DNA from: Cranoglanis bouderius
Taxonomy: Eukaryota > Chordata > Actinopteri > Siluriformes > Cranoglanididae
Assembly: GCA_023630585.1 (NCBI GenBank)
Contig: CM042536.1
Location: 20,677,404 to 20,741,403 of the forward strand
Length of the DNA: 64,000 bases
Reading direction: 5' to 3'
Under the pieces are notes generated by a model. The model did no database searches. It was not told the origin of the DNA and saw only the letters and a list, made by a program, of their open reading frames with translations. Numbering within the stretch: the first letter of the stretch is position 1; every line of letters starts with the position of its first letter. This document shows positions 13,001-23,311 of this stretch, piece after piece. The translations under genes and the position numbers were made by a program.

Positions 13001-15545
13001 TTATGTCCACTGTAGTTTAATCCTTTAAATTAAGTTGTACAGAACGTTGTTGGAAATGTATTCTGTTATGTCCTGCAAGCTTCATATCAGACTGCCTTCA
13101 TGACTGTAAAGGAAGGCTGGCTGCTCTTAAGTCAAGACCTCTACCTTGCACACCACAAAAATACTGCTATCTGCTTAAAATTATAAAAAAAAAAAAGATG
13201 TCTCTGGTAATATTTTCTAACTGACTTCATGTGAATATTACACAGATTTAAATATCTGTGCACATCCATAATTTGACAAATCCCTACAAGTAACTGTATT
13301 GCTTGAATTACAATTGCCATTTTGTTTTGATAATTTCTGTATCTTCTTTCTGTAGCTTGCTTACCCTTAGCCATTCAATGCCCTCCACCTGGTACCACCT
13401 CATCACACCACCAGTGAAGAGATTGGGTTGCTGCGCAGGCACGGGCTGCCCGTTCACTTTCCTTTCTGGGTCCAGCATCTCCTTGGCATTTTCCCGTACA
13501 ACCTCAGACAGTCGCCCTTTTATATCCGAGTTAGAGTCACTTAGTTTTTCTATATCCTCTGCCTCGAGTTTCTTCTGGCTTTGAGCCTCCTTCAGAATAC
13601 AGAGTAGGAACATTCAGAATAAGAATCCTGAGGTAGACAGGTTTCAAATGTCAATTTATTTTAAAAGTTATCTTTTAAAAATACTCTAGGTTAGAGAAAT
13701 CTTGTCTAAGACATTACATGGTTTTGTATTAGAGTCCCCCCCCATAAGAAGCAATTTCAAATTACCTCATCCACTTTCAGTTTTTTGGCTTTTGACAAAA
13801 TTTCCTATAAAAGAGAAATTTTTCAAAGAAACATTTCAGTCAATGGTCACACCAACGTCTTTATAAGAGAAAATACAGAATAAATCACAAAAATGTGCTT
13901 ACCTCTTTGGATATAACATCAGCAATTTTATAGTCTTCCTCCCTTTCTCTCTTCTTCCTCCCAACTTAAGACAAGAAGAGATTAAACATTACAAGTATGC
14001 CTTGTTAGATTTCCATTTCATCTACTTAGTGTTCAGGTTATTGTACATGTCCTAAAGTGCAAATATTACATTTTAATGTTGGAATAAAGTAGGCCATATA
14101 TTTACACAAATCATATGTTCAATTAACAGTAACAATACCTTTTTCTGTCTTCTTGCCATTGGCCTGTGGAATTGTGGGATAAAATTGTATTAGTTGGGTA
14201 TCTGTACTACGTGCATTTACAAATACTAGTGAACAATGATATTTAAAAGCCTGGAACAGGACAATATAATAGTATGAGGTCTATACTTACATTTCCATAG
14301 CAATGATTTTAGCACACACTTACCTTCTGTGTCGCTGCTTTCTTTTCCAGTCTCTCCTTCCTTATTTTTTCCTGTGTTGATAAATATTTGCATAAATATT
14401 TTAATATAAATATTTCAAAATTGAAAAAAAGACTTAATGTTCTGAACATATCACTTGCCAAAGAAATAAATAAATTAAAATAATAACAATTTTCTTTTTT
14501 AAATGTGGGGAGCTGGACTGAACCTCAAATTTGAAAAAACTCTTTGGACAATTTGAAGTTTGAATAATTAAAGCCATCCTTTAGTTTTTAGTTTTGCGTT
14601 CTTATACACCCATGCTCATGTTTCTTAGTATCAACTTTAATCCATAACAATGTTGTGGTTTTGAGGACAAACCAGGAAGCAAAAAGTATTTTATTTCTTG
14701 CCATTTTCTGCAGAAGGCAATATGAAACCCCACCTCTTGCTGCTGCTGCTCCATTTTCGTAAGCAGAAATTTGGAGTATATGTTGCTTTTCTCCAAAAGG
14801 TGCTGCAGCCTCTTAAAACGCATTTCTTGAGTGTCTTTTTCCCATGACTGTCTCGCCTACAAACCACACACATGCACAGAGACTGAATAAAAAAGAGATA
14901 CAAAGCAATACTGAATATATTCAAACATAATTACACCTTTACAAGTTTACGTTCAATAAAGCTCAGTTAAGTATTACATATTAACAAAGCACACAATTAA
15001 CAATTCGATGTACAATGAAGTACACCTTCAGCAGGTACCTTTTCCATAATCTCTCTCTCCTTTCTTTCCCCTTCTTCCTTTAAATTCCTTTCCATCTCTG
15101 CCATTTCCTTGGTTATAACAACCTCCTCGTTTTGACCTTGTACTGCAAGTGGAGACATGTATTAACCCAAATCTACAGTAGTTACGGCATTTAAACAGAG
15201 CCTGGCTCTACACACTGTATGTTTTGTTATCAATGCAATAGTAATATGCATCCCTCAAGACCTGAGCAAGCTAAAGTTCAGACCCATACCTGCAGAAGAA
15301 ACCTCCATTGCAGCTCCTTCTGGCTCCTCACATTCATTGTGTTTGGGACAAAGCGGAGACACACTACGTGCCGCTTGTTTAACGCTCCTAATAGCAAATA
15401 AACAACAGTTAAAGACTTTTTTTGCTTACCCACAACCTTCAGTAAATGTTAAATGTCGAACATTATCTGAGACAAAGTACGGTGTTGTAATGAATGAGAT
15501 GTGTAATGGCTATATAAGCTAGCTCAGTGATACTTACACACTCAT
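7050..15545 (-). CDS. hells: HELLS (LSH/SMARCA6), SNF2-family chromatin remodelling helicase, complete, 851 residues
   Basis: Coding exons, 5' to 3': 15545-15538, 15387-15290, 15142-15039, 14856-14734, 14371-14324, 14163-14139, 13964-13903, 13804-13766, 13589-13365, 12341-12159, 11323-11180, 11003-10807, 10714-10618, 10482-10321, 10155-10007, 9884-9740, 9627-9544, 9437-9318, 9226-9110, 9002-8843, 7848-7752, 7344-7268, 7141-7050. All joins are GT-AG and in phase; the sum is 852 codons including TAA. An N-terminal coiled coil (about 40-115) precedes the SNF2 ATPase: Walker A GLGKT (260-264), DEGH box (363-366), LTGTPLQNN (390-398), STRAGGLGINL (687-697) and DRCHRIGQ (720-727). Length matches the human protein (838). 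HELLS is nuclear, slides nucleosomes with CDCA7 and supports DNA methylation and repeat silencing (family knowledge). All catalytic motifs are intact. Start chosen because the 8-base first exon ATGAGTGT joins perfectly; Met30 is an alternative. Confidence 0.96.
12905..12991 (+). other. Possible orphan exon in a HELLS intron, antisense to HELLS
   Basis: A 29-codon plus-strand stretch reads as plausible protein (QHLVQNEQWRSRDLLRMK then CPFCRKIFKPK), with a CxxC knuckle. It is bounded by AG at 12903-12904 and a GT donor (AAG|GTAGCT) at 12992. The acceptor lacks a pyrimidine tract and no partner exon was found nearby. It could be a captured exon fragment, or chance. I do not recognise its source. 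Confidence 0.2.
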
Positions 15546-15928
15546 TTCAGCTGCTGTGTCCGGACTCAAGGAAATGAGCTGTTTGTGTCAGCTGTGTCGA
15601 TGCTCAAACACACGGCTCTTTAGTTTTGGTTAGTTTTCTTTTTCCCCTATATTGCACAAAGTTTTATAACCTCCTGAAAAAAATAAACTTTTGTCGCTAG
15701 GTTACTGCTAAGCCTAAGTTAACACCAAGAAACAAACAACAACAAAAAGTGGAGTACACTCCCCAAACTAAAATACATCCGAAGTTGAATAAAACCAATT
15801 GTTGTTCTTTTTTTTGGTAGTTGTTGTTTTTTTGCTAGTTAAAGAAACAGACAAATTAGGTGACTAACTCCGACAGCACAGTGAGACAGCGTGCAGTTGT
15901 GTAACCCAAGACCCTGGCGACCGAGCAG

Positions 15929-15940
15929 TTTCGCGCCAAT
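15929..15940 (-). promoter_or_regulatory. E2F-like site overlapping a CCAAT box
   Basis: Plus strand TTTCGCGCCAAT, minus strand ATTGGCGCGAAA, about 385 bp upstream of the HELLS ATG. It matches the TTTSGCGC core of E2F/DP sites and includes CCAAT on the plus strand. HELLS is known as a proliferation-linked E2F target in mammals, which fits. Binding is inferred. Confidence 0.5.
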
Positions 15941-16176
15941 GTGGACACAACCAATGTAACCTTCAGGTGGGGGTGGATCTGGAGTACGGTTTATGATAAG
16001 AATTGCTCTTTCCATATACACTTACACCAAATAACACTCTTTGAAATATAAACGGCAAGTTCTCTTACTATTTTTATGAAGAATACACGCGTGGTCTGAA
16101 AAGGATTGTATTAAATGTCCTACGGTTTACAGCATTCCCCCTGTGTTTGATATGTGTGCGACTTTCTTACATGACA

Positions 16177-16188
16177 TTTCCCGCGAAA
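16177..16188 (-). promoter_or_regulatory. Palindrome-like E2F site
   Basis: TTTCCCGCGAAA, close to the textbook E2F consensus, about 630 bp upstream of the HELLS ATG. A second partial core (TTTTGGCGAG, 16191-16200) follows. This may regulate HELLS, or mark its true distal promoter if a non-coding first exon exists. Confidence 0.45.
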
Positions 16189-16504
16189 GATTTTGGCGAG
16201 AGTTCAGAGAGTAAAGGACCTAAGTGATTTGTTTTTTTGTTTTGTTTTTTTTTTTACCGTTCCAACAGCAAGTAATACCAAACTATTGTCGCTATCCTGA
16301 TACTCTTGTGTATATAAAAAGGGTAACGTTGCATTTCCAAAGTGAGAATTTTCAAACCTGGATATTAAAGCATTTGAGACTATTCTTCCTTTGGGTCCTG
16401 TTTCATTACAGGAATAACAATACGTGTTCACTCTATCTTCTGCATGCATGGCTGACTGTGCCATCATTAATAATATTACATCCTATAATATTTTAAAGGT
16501 AGGG

Positions 16505-16870
16505 TAATACTCTACCAAACAAACAAACAAACAAATAAATAAACACAACCTTTGCATCGCACCTCCGGGGTTGGGGGTTTGAATCCCGCCTCAGCCCTGT
16601 ATGCAGGGAGTTTGCATGTTCTCCCTGTGCTTTGGGGGTTTCATCTGAGTACACCGGTTTCCTCCCTAGTCCAAAGACATGCGCTGTAGGCTGATTGGCA
16701 TTTCCAAAATTGTCCGTAGTTTGTGAATATGTGTGTGATTGTGGCCTGCAGTGGGTTGGCACTTGGTCCAGGGTGTCCCTTGTGCCCGAGTTCCCTGGGA
16801 TAGGCTCCAGGCTCCCCCGTGACCCTATGTAGGATAAACTGGATGGATGGATGGATGGATGGATGGATAA
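16505..16870 (+). repeat. tRNA-headed SINE-like repeat with (GGAT)n tail
   Basis: The head contains a polymerase III B-box-like motif (GGTTTGAATCC, about 16576-16586). A body follows with the phrases CTCCCTGTGCTTTGGGGG and GGGATAGGCTCCAGGCTCCC, and it ends in a (GGAT)n microsatellite (16839-16868). A related truncated tail is at 57225-57345 in this window. The leading (AAAC/AAAT)n run at 16518-16545 may be an earlier simple repeat. I recall this repeat as widespread in otophysan fish. Confidence 0.65.
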
Positions 16871-17849
16871 ACACAATGATATTCTAATGCCAGTATCAAT
16901 TTTAAAAGGAAAACCTTCAGGACTGAAATTATACTTAGCATTGACCTGCTTATTCCTAACAGATGGATGGCAAACCTGTTTTTCCTCAGCCAGGATCAAG
17001 AGTAACAAACAAACGAACAAACAAATGGTCGAAGTTAAGACAGGGGCGAATTTAGTTATTCTGGGTCCTCCCCACTTACGGAAAATAATCGATTCAGTAA
17101 CAAATAGCATTTGAAAACGCATTTCTGGTAACAGCAACACATATACCTAATGTGTATATTCATGGGGCCCTTGGACTTTCATACCTAGTTAAAAAAATAC
17201 TCATGGTTAGAGGTTATAAGTATGTTTGTCTCGCTTTGCTTTGCTTTGCTTTGACAACTTGGCTAAGGAGATTACGGTCTGCGTAGTCCAACCTCTCAGC
17301 CCGTGAATTACAAACATTCTCTATAAATCGCAAAGCAAAGCTGAAGATAACGCGATAATCAGCTGCAATGACTCCCGTTGACCACCAGGTGTCAACATTT
17401 GCATTTTTAAAATATATATTACGCCTGCAGGACCCAGGTCAGCTTGAGTATGAACAATAAAATAAACAATAATTACCTTATTTGCTTCTAATGACCACCC
17501 TGATTCTAGAAAAGTTTGGCATTTCTGAAACCACAAAGGAAAGGTAAAAACAGAGTACAATTTTAAACAATTCTAGCATTTACAGTTAACATTTAAATAT
17601 ATTTTGATATGAACCTGGCTCACAGTTTTAACTTCTTTCCCTGGAGAGATGTAATGCAATGAAAGACTCACCTGCAACAACTGACGAAGAAATTGAATGA
17701 CATTCACCAACATTAACTATTGACTCTGTGATTGCTATCAATTTGTATGATATAATATTAAACCACAAGAGGTCAGCAGAAAGCTAGATATCTCGACAAA
17801 AATGAAGCATTTAATTGAGGAATTCTCAATTCTCAAATTCTCAAATATA
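16871..17849. other. No gene seen
   Basis: Mixed unique-looking DNA with a short (CTTTG)n run near 17232-17252. No coding region, RNA gene or transposon end could be supported. Confidence 0.4.
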
Positions 17850-18324
17850 CACTATATAGCCAAAAGTATGTAGGACTTCCCCAAACAACTGCCACAAAGT
17901 TGAAAGCACACAACTGTATAGAATGTCTTTGTGTGCTGTATCATTACAATTTCCCTTCACTGGAACTTAAAGGCCCAAACCTGTTTCAGCATGACCCTGT
18001 ACACAAAGAGAGTTCCATGAAGACATGTTTTGCAAGGTTGGAGTGGAAGAACTCAAGTATCCTGCACAGAGCCCTGATCACTGAACATCTTTGCGATCAA
18101 CTGGAATGCCGACTCACCCGACATCAGTGCCTGACCTCACTAATGCTTTTGTTTCTGAATGAACACAAATCCTGACAGCCATGTTCCAAAATCTAGTGGA
18201 AAGCCTTCCCAGAAGAGTGGCGGTTATTATAACAGCAAAATGGGGGCTAAATTTGGAATGGGATGTTTAAAAAGCACATATAGGTGTGATGGTCTGGTGT
18301 CCACAAACTTTTGCCCATATAGTG
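17850..18324 (+). mobile_element. Short internally deleted Tc1/mariner-type element
   Basis: Ends are mirror copies: CACTATATAGCCAAAAGTATG at the left, CAAACTTTTGCCCATATAGTG at the right. TA is present on both sides (17848-17849 and 18325-18326). The interior keeps a scrap of transposase core (LFQHDPVHKESSMKT, about 17975-18020) around the second catalytic Asp and a damaged later region (QLECRL). The HTH half is absent, so at 475 bp this is a non-autonomous deletion derivative. Confidence 0.8.
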
Positions 18325-18326
18325 TA

Positions 18327-19089
18327 TGTCCTTTGACACAGATCATTCCCTGAATATGAAGCCATTTTTTGATTTGTACCAGGTTTGTGCCTGTCTGAGA
18401 GCCAATGACTAGAAAAAGACTGATCAGCTAACTTCTAAGGATGCAAATATAAATTGTCCTTGACTATGAAGCAATTGGACATTTGAGGGTAGTATAATCT
18501 CAAATTGTATTAGAAAGTTTTGGTCTTAAAGCAAATGTCAAATAACTGTGAGTAGCTCACCAATGAATGCGCCAAACATATTTTATTAATTAATTTATTT
18601 TTGTTCCACCACATGCCCATAGTTCTAGTACATTATCTAATTATTAATATTACATATCTTGTTGATGTTTTCTGGTAAACACACTACCTGCACCAAAATG
18701 TAGTAATGTATATAATTCCTCCACTCTCAAGTATTATATTAAATTATGTGATGAATGAATACTGCAGTCCTTAAAACACAAGATTCTAAACTATCATCCT
18801 GGCATTTATTTTGCTATGAAGACTGCAGGGCTGGCATAGCAGAGTCTGACAAAAGGCCAACAGTAGTGAGAAAAAGCTGCCTCTGAAATTCTTCATGCCT
18901 GATAAGACTCCTTGCTCACTGCCCTGAAGCAACATATCCTCTGCCTGGGCATGTGTGTGAGCTGTGTCATATTTCTATTCAGCAGATCTCCATACTTTTC
19001 TACTCCTACAGGCCCTCTCACTTCAAGGCACTGTCTCAAATTGCCCTGATTCAGTAATTAAAATAAATAAATAAATAAATATATATATA

Positions 19090-19132
<43 letters not shown>

Positions 19133-20864
19133 AATTAAACATCTTAACAGTTAGTGTATAGGGTGGGCAGTGTATGGCTACTTACATTATAATGTCTTAA
19201 GTTAATTAAATATTGTATTTGTAGGTCCATCCTCTTTTCAGTGTGTGTGCAGGTTATCTGGGAGGTTATCAATTAGAGCTGACTGGCTGTAAACATATGG
19301 AAATAACCCATTAGCCCATTTCCTCCATTGCAGCTCCATGTCTGTTATTTCAGTATAAAGGAGTCAAAGTAAGCTTTGAACACAAGCCTCCTCTCATTGT
19401 TTTTCATTTTTAATTTATGTGCCTTTTGGAATGTGGCAGAGGTAGTATTGAACTCCTTTTTAAAATGACATATTTAGTCACATATAGTGTTTCAGTCATA
19501 TCTTTCCTTATCATATATATTGTAGCTCCTGAAATAGACTGGGGATAAAGCTGACTTACATTATTCTTTGTCCTTATTTTGTTGCAAGAACTTTGTCCTT
19601 ATTGTTATACATGCAGTGGCTATAATTAAGGCAAGATGCCTCAGGAAAAGTCTTAAACATTTCCTGAGACCTTTGAAAAATCCCTGAATGATCCTCACAG
19701 TTAGAATAAATGTAGCTTCACACATTGCAGTAATCCATGAATTAATTATATTACTACTGCTATTATTACTATTTAGGTAACTGATATGTTTGTAAATAAA
19801 AAATGGTATGTAACATAAACAACATTCAAAAAATGAGCACAGAATTTGTCATTTGAAAATGTAATTTAGATGAATTTGTTGAATATCTATAGGGCTTAGC
19901 AGCTGCATGACAAGTCAGAAGTTTAGGACACCCAGTGATTTCCTAACATATGAAACACTGCCAGGTTTATTAAAAGATCTCAGCTGGCTTAATGATAACA
20001 CCAGACATAATCTAATAACTAGTGCTGCGTATTTTGCCAACAGTGAGGATGATATGTCATGGAAGCCCCTCCACCCCAGCAAAGCCTGACCAAGTTCCTG
20101 TAAGATTCGTGCAAACACAAAGCACAACAGCTATAATCATGTGAGATTTGCAAGGAGATATTGATAGCTCACATTTTCTTACAGGAAAAAGTTCTAATTG
20201 CCCTTAATTTGATTGTTCCTAGTTTAGTCAGCATCCTCTTCCCTTTTATGTTCAGCTCATAATTGAGTTAAAATGCCTCTAAGGAAATTAGACTCATTTT
20301 AACAGGAGTAACACATGCTCATACACCCACAAACAAGCAAAAAGAGCCTTTTAAATAGGGAAGAAAACCTGAAAAGAAATTCCCAAAGGAAAAATGTAAC
20401 CTTTTTTTAGCATGTGTGGAGGAACATACTGTATCATTGGTACTGGCATGAGTCAGTTCTTATTTGATGTTTGTTATTCCATTTAATCTCTGTTATATTT
20501 TCCGGAGTGTGAGGAAATGTGATGTGGATATACGGAAATATTGTTTGAAGGGTTACAGGAAACCAAAGTCTCTCTGCAGCTGTGATGTGTGTGAGTTCAA
20601 ATGTGTGAGTTATCACGTGTTTTCATGATTACCAGAGTTCTGACCTATTCAAGGAACGTGTGAATTAGTTAAGTTATTGCAGTACTAAATGAACTTTCAG
20701 TATAATAATTATTTGATCACACAATCATGCAAACACACACCCACACACAAAGATATTAAAATATTAAACAATAAAATTATTTCACATAATCCAGGTTTGA
20801 CCTCTGTGATTTTAATAATTGATCAGCAGAAGAATTTGTATATTTAATATACTATGGGGATATA
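18327..20864. other. Gene-free AT-rich stretch with (AAAT)n microsatellite
   Basis: No coding region is supported. An (AAAT)n tract with an inner (TA)n occupies about 19059-19136. The open frames here (for example 19907-20089) lack homology-like features or splice context. Confidence 0.5.
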
Positions 20865-22189
20865 GAGGTGCATCTCAAAAAATTAGAATATCATGGAAAA
20901 GTTCAGTTTATTCCGTAATTAAATTCAAAAAGAGGAACTTTCATATATTCTAGATTCATTACACATAAAGTGAAATATTGCAAGCCTTTTTTGTTTTAAT
21001 CCTGATGATTATGGCTTACAGCTCATGGAAATCAAAAATCCAGTATCTCAAAATATTAGAATAAACAATTTATAATACAGAAATGTCGACCTTCTGAAAA
21101 GTTTGTTAATTTATGCACTCAATACTTGGTCGGGGCTCCTTTTGCATGAATTACTGCAGCAATGCGATGTGGCATGGAGGCAATCAGCCTGTGGCACTGC
21201 TGAGGTGTTATGGAAGCCCAGGTTGCTTTGATAGCGGCCTTCAGCTTGTTTGTATTGTTGGGTCTGGTGTCTCTCATTTTTCTCTTGACAACACTCCATA
21301 GATTCTCTATGGGGTTCAGGTCAGGAGAGTTGGCTGGCCAATCAATCACAGTAATACCATGGTCAGCAAACCAGTTACTAGTAGTTTTGGCACTGTGGGC
21401 AGGTGCCAAGTCCTGCTGGAAAATTAAATCAGCATCTCCATAAAGCTTGTCAGCAGATGGAAGCATGAAGTGCTCTAAAATCTCCCGGTAGACGCTGAAT
21501 TGACTCTCGACTTGAGAAAACACAGTGGACCAACACCAGCAGATGACATGGCACCCCAAATCATCACTGACTGTGGAAACTTCACACTGGACTTCAAGCA
21601 ACTTGGATTCTGTGCCTCTCCACTCTTCCTCCAGACTCTGGGACCTTGATTTCCAAATGAAATGCAAAATTTACTTTCATCTGAAAAGAGGACTTTTTTT
21701 TTTTTTTTTTTTACCACTGAGCAACAGTCCAGTTCTTTTTCTCCTTAACCCAGGTAAGACACTTCTGATGTTGGATTGGACACTAGGAATGCAACATTTG
21801 TATCCCATTTCCTGGATACGTCTGTGCGTGGTGGATCTTGATGCACTGAATCCAGCCTCAGTCCACTCCTTGTGAAGCTCCCCCAAGTTCTTGAATCAGG
21901 TTTTGCTTGACAGTCCTCTCAAGGCTGCGGTCATCCCTATTGTTTGTGCACCTTTTCCTACCACACTTTTCCCTTCCAGTCAACTTTCCATGAATATTAT
22001 TCCATGAATATTGTGGTTATGTGTACTGAACCAGACTGAGAGATTAAAGGCTCAGGAAAACTTTGAAGGTGTTTTGAGTTAATTAGCTGATTAGAGCTCT
22101 TCCCTGGTTGACATTTCTGTATTATAAATTCTTTATTCTAATATTTTGAGATACTGGATTTTTGATTTCCATGAGCTGTAAGCCATAAG
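20865..22189 (-). mobile_element. Tc1-like transposon (AGGTGCATCTCAA family), minus strand, right end replaced
   Basis: The left end AGGTGCATCTCAAAAAATTA begins at about 20866 after TATA. The rightmost part repeats the internal inverted-repeat sequence in reverse (TATCTCAAAATATTAG-type at 21027-21064 and again near 22137-22165). It then stops abruptly at about 22189 and joins the tail of another Tc1 family, so the terminal right repeat is missing. Related copies in this window are at 23312, 59990 and 63502. Confidence 0.82.
21119..21886 (-). pseudogene. Tc1-like transposase, frameshifted
   Basis: Three minus-strand frames carry consecutive parts: 21886-21677 (ELHKEWTEAGFSASRSTTHR, second HTH region), 21717-21475 (VLFSDESKF with the first Asp, WRKSGEAQ, SVMIWGAMSSAGVG) and 21667-21119 (FQQDLAPAHSAKTT with the second Asp, DLNPIENLWSVVKRKM with the Glu, ending GAPTKY). 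A run of T (about 21697-21714 on plus) lies at one junction and probably caused a slip. Catalytic residues are all present but split between frames. The N-terminal HTH is poorly preserved. Confidence 0.8.
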
Positions 22190-22390
22190 TGGTGATCCTT
22201 TTTCCAACTCAGGGGTTCTGTTTTTTTTTTTTTTCTGACATGTTGGTGTTATATCTTTCACTTGGATATTATTAGTTGCACTGAGTAAATACAACTGGAT
22301 AAAACAAAAACTGTGTCTGTCTTCATTTCAGGCTGAAAAGCAACAAAATGTGATGATTTTAAAGGGGGGTGATTCTTTTCTATACCCATA
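22190..22390 (+). mobile_element. Tail fragment of the CAGTGGGTATAG-type Tc1 family
   Basis: About 200 bp match the last part of the element at 60226-61763 (phrases TTTTTCCAACTCAG, poly(T), CACTTGGATATTATTAGTTG and GGGGTGATTCTTTTCTATACCC). The rest of the element is absent. It abuts the truncated Tc1 copy on its left and a (TA)n with another Tc1 element on its right. Confidence 0.75.
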
Positions 22391-22997
22391 TATATATACA
22401 GTGCCCTCCACTAATTTTGGCACCCTTGGTAAATATGAGCAAAGAAGGCTGTGAAAATGTGAAAATTTGTCTTTATTGTTTAACCTTTTGATCTTTTGTT
22501 CAAAAAATGCACAAAAATACTCTCATGCCGATATTTAACAGTGGGCATGAGGTACTTTTCCATATGGCTACCTCTCTGTGTGCACCAAAACCACCTCTGG
22601 TGTTTATTGCCAAAAAGTTCTATTTTGGTTTTATCTGACCATAGAACCTGATCTCATTTGAAGTTCCAGTAGTGTCTGGCAAACTGATGATGCTTGAGTT
22701 TGTTTTTGGATGAGAGTAGAGGCTTTTTTCTTGAAACCCTTCCAAACAACTTGTGATGATTTATGTGGTTTTGGACTGTAGTTGTGGAGACTTTCTGACC
22801 CCAAGACGCAACTAACTTCTGAGTTTCTCCAACTGTGATCCTTGGAGCTTTTTTGGCCTCTTCACAGCATGTTGAGACAATATAGACACACGTCCTCTTC
22901 CAGGTTGCTTCATAAAATTTCCAGTTGACTGGAACTTCTAAATTATTGCCCTGATGGTGGAAATGGGCATTTTCAATGCTTCTGCTATTTTCTTATA

Positions 22998-23069
22998 GTT
23001 GTTGAGCTTCACAAAATGGGAAGTGACTATTTTCTTATAGCCAATTCCCATTTTGTGAAGCTCAACAAC
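22998..23069. repeat. 25-bp perfect inverted repeat with 22-bp loop
   Basis: Left arm 22998-23022 (GTTGTTGAGCTTCACAAAAT then GGGAA) is the exact reverse complement of 23045-23069. The arms duplicate, in inverted orientation, a piece of the transposase HTH coding sequence. TTTTCTTATAG is repeated directly at each side (22987-22997 area and 23030-23040). Confidence 0.9.
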
Positions 23070-23311
23070 CTTTTGCTGCACATCACAGCTATATTCCTTG
23101 GTCTTACCCATTGTTATGAATGACTAAGGAAATTAGGCCTATGTCTTACCTCATATTTATACCCCTGTGAAACAGGAAGTCATGGTTGAACAATTTCCTG
23201 TTCCCAGTCATCCAGGTGTACTAAAAAAACATAAAATATCAACAGGAATATGGTTCAAATATATCTTTCTCACATTAATTCATAAGGATGCCAATAATTG
23301 CTGCACACCTA

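Larger units (their letters stand above)
15546..16200 (-). promoter_or_regulatory. HELLS 5' flank and likely promoter
   Basis: Relatively CpG-containing flank directly before the HELLS start codon. It holds two E2F-like sites listed separately. No TATA box is obvious at a fixed distance from the ATG, and the transcription start is not visible. No plus-strand gene begins on the far side, so a bidirectional promoter is not supported. Confidence 0.5.

Noticed and set aside
15546..16500. Bidirectional promoter shared by HELLS and a plus-strand gene
   Set aside because: No coding exon could be supported on the plus strand before the repeat at 16505.
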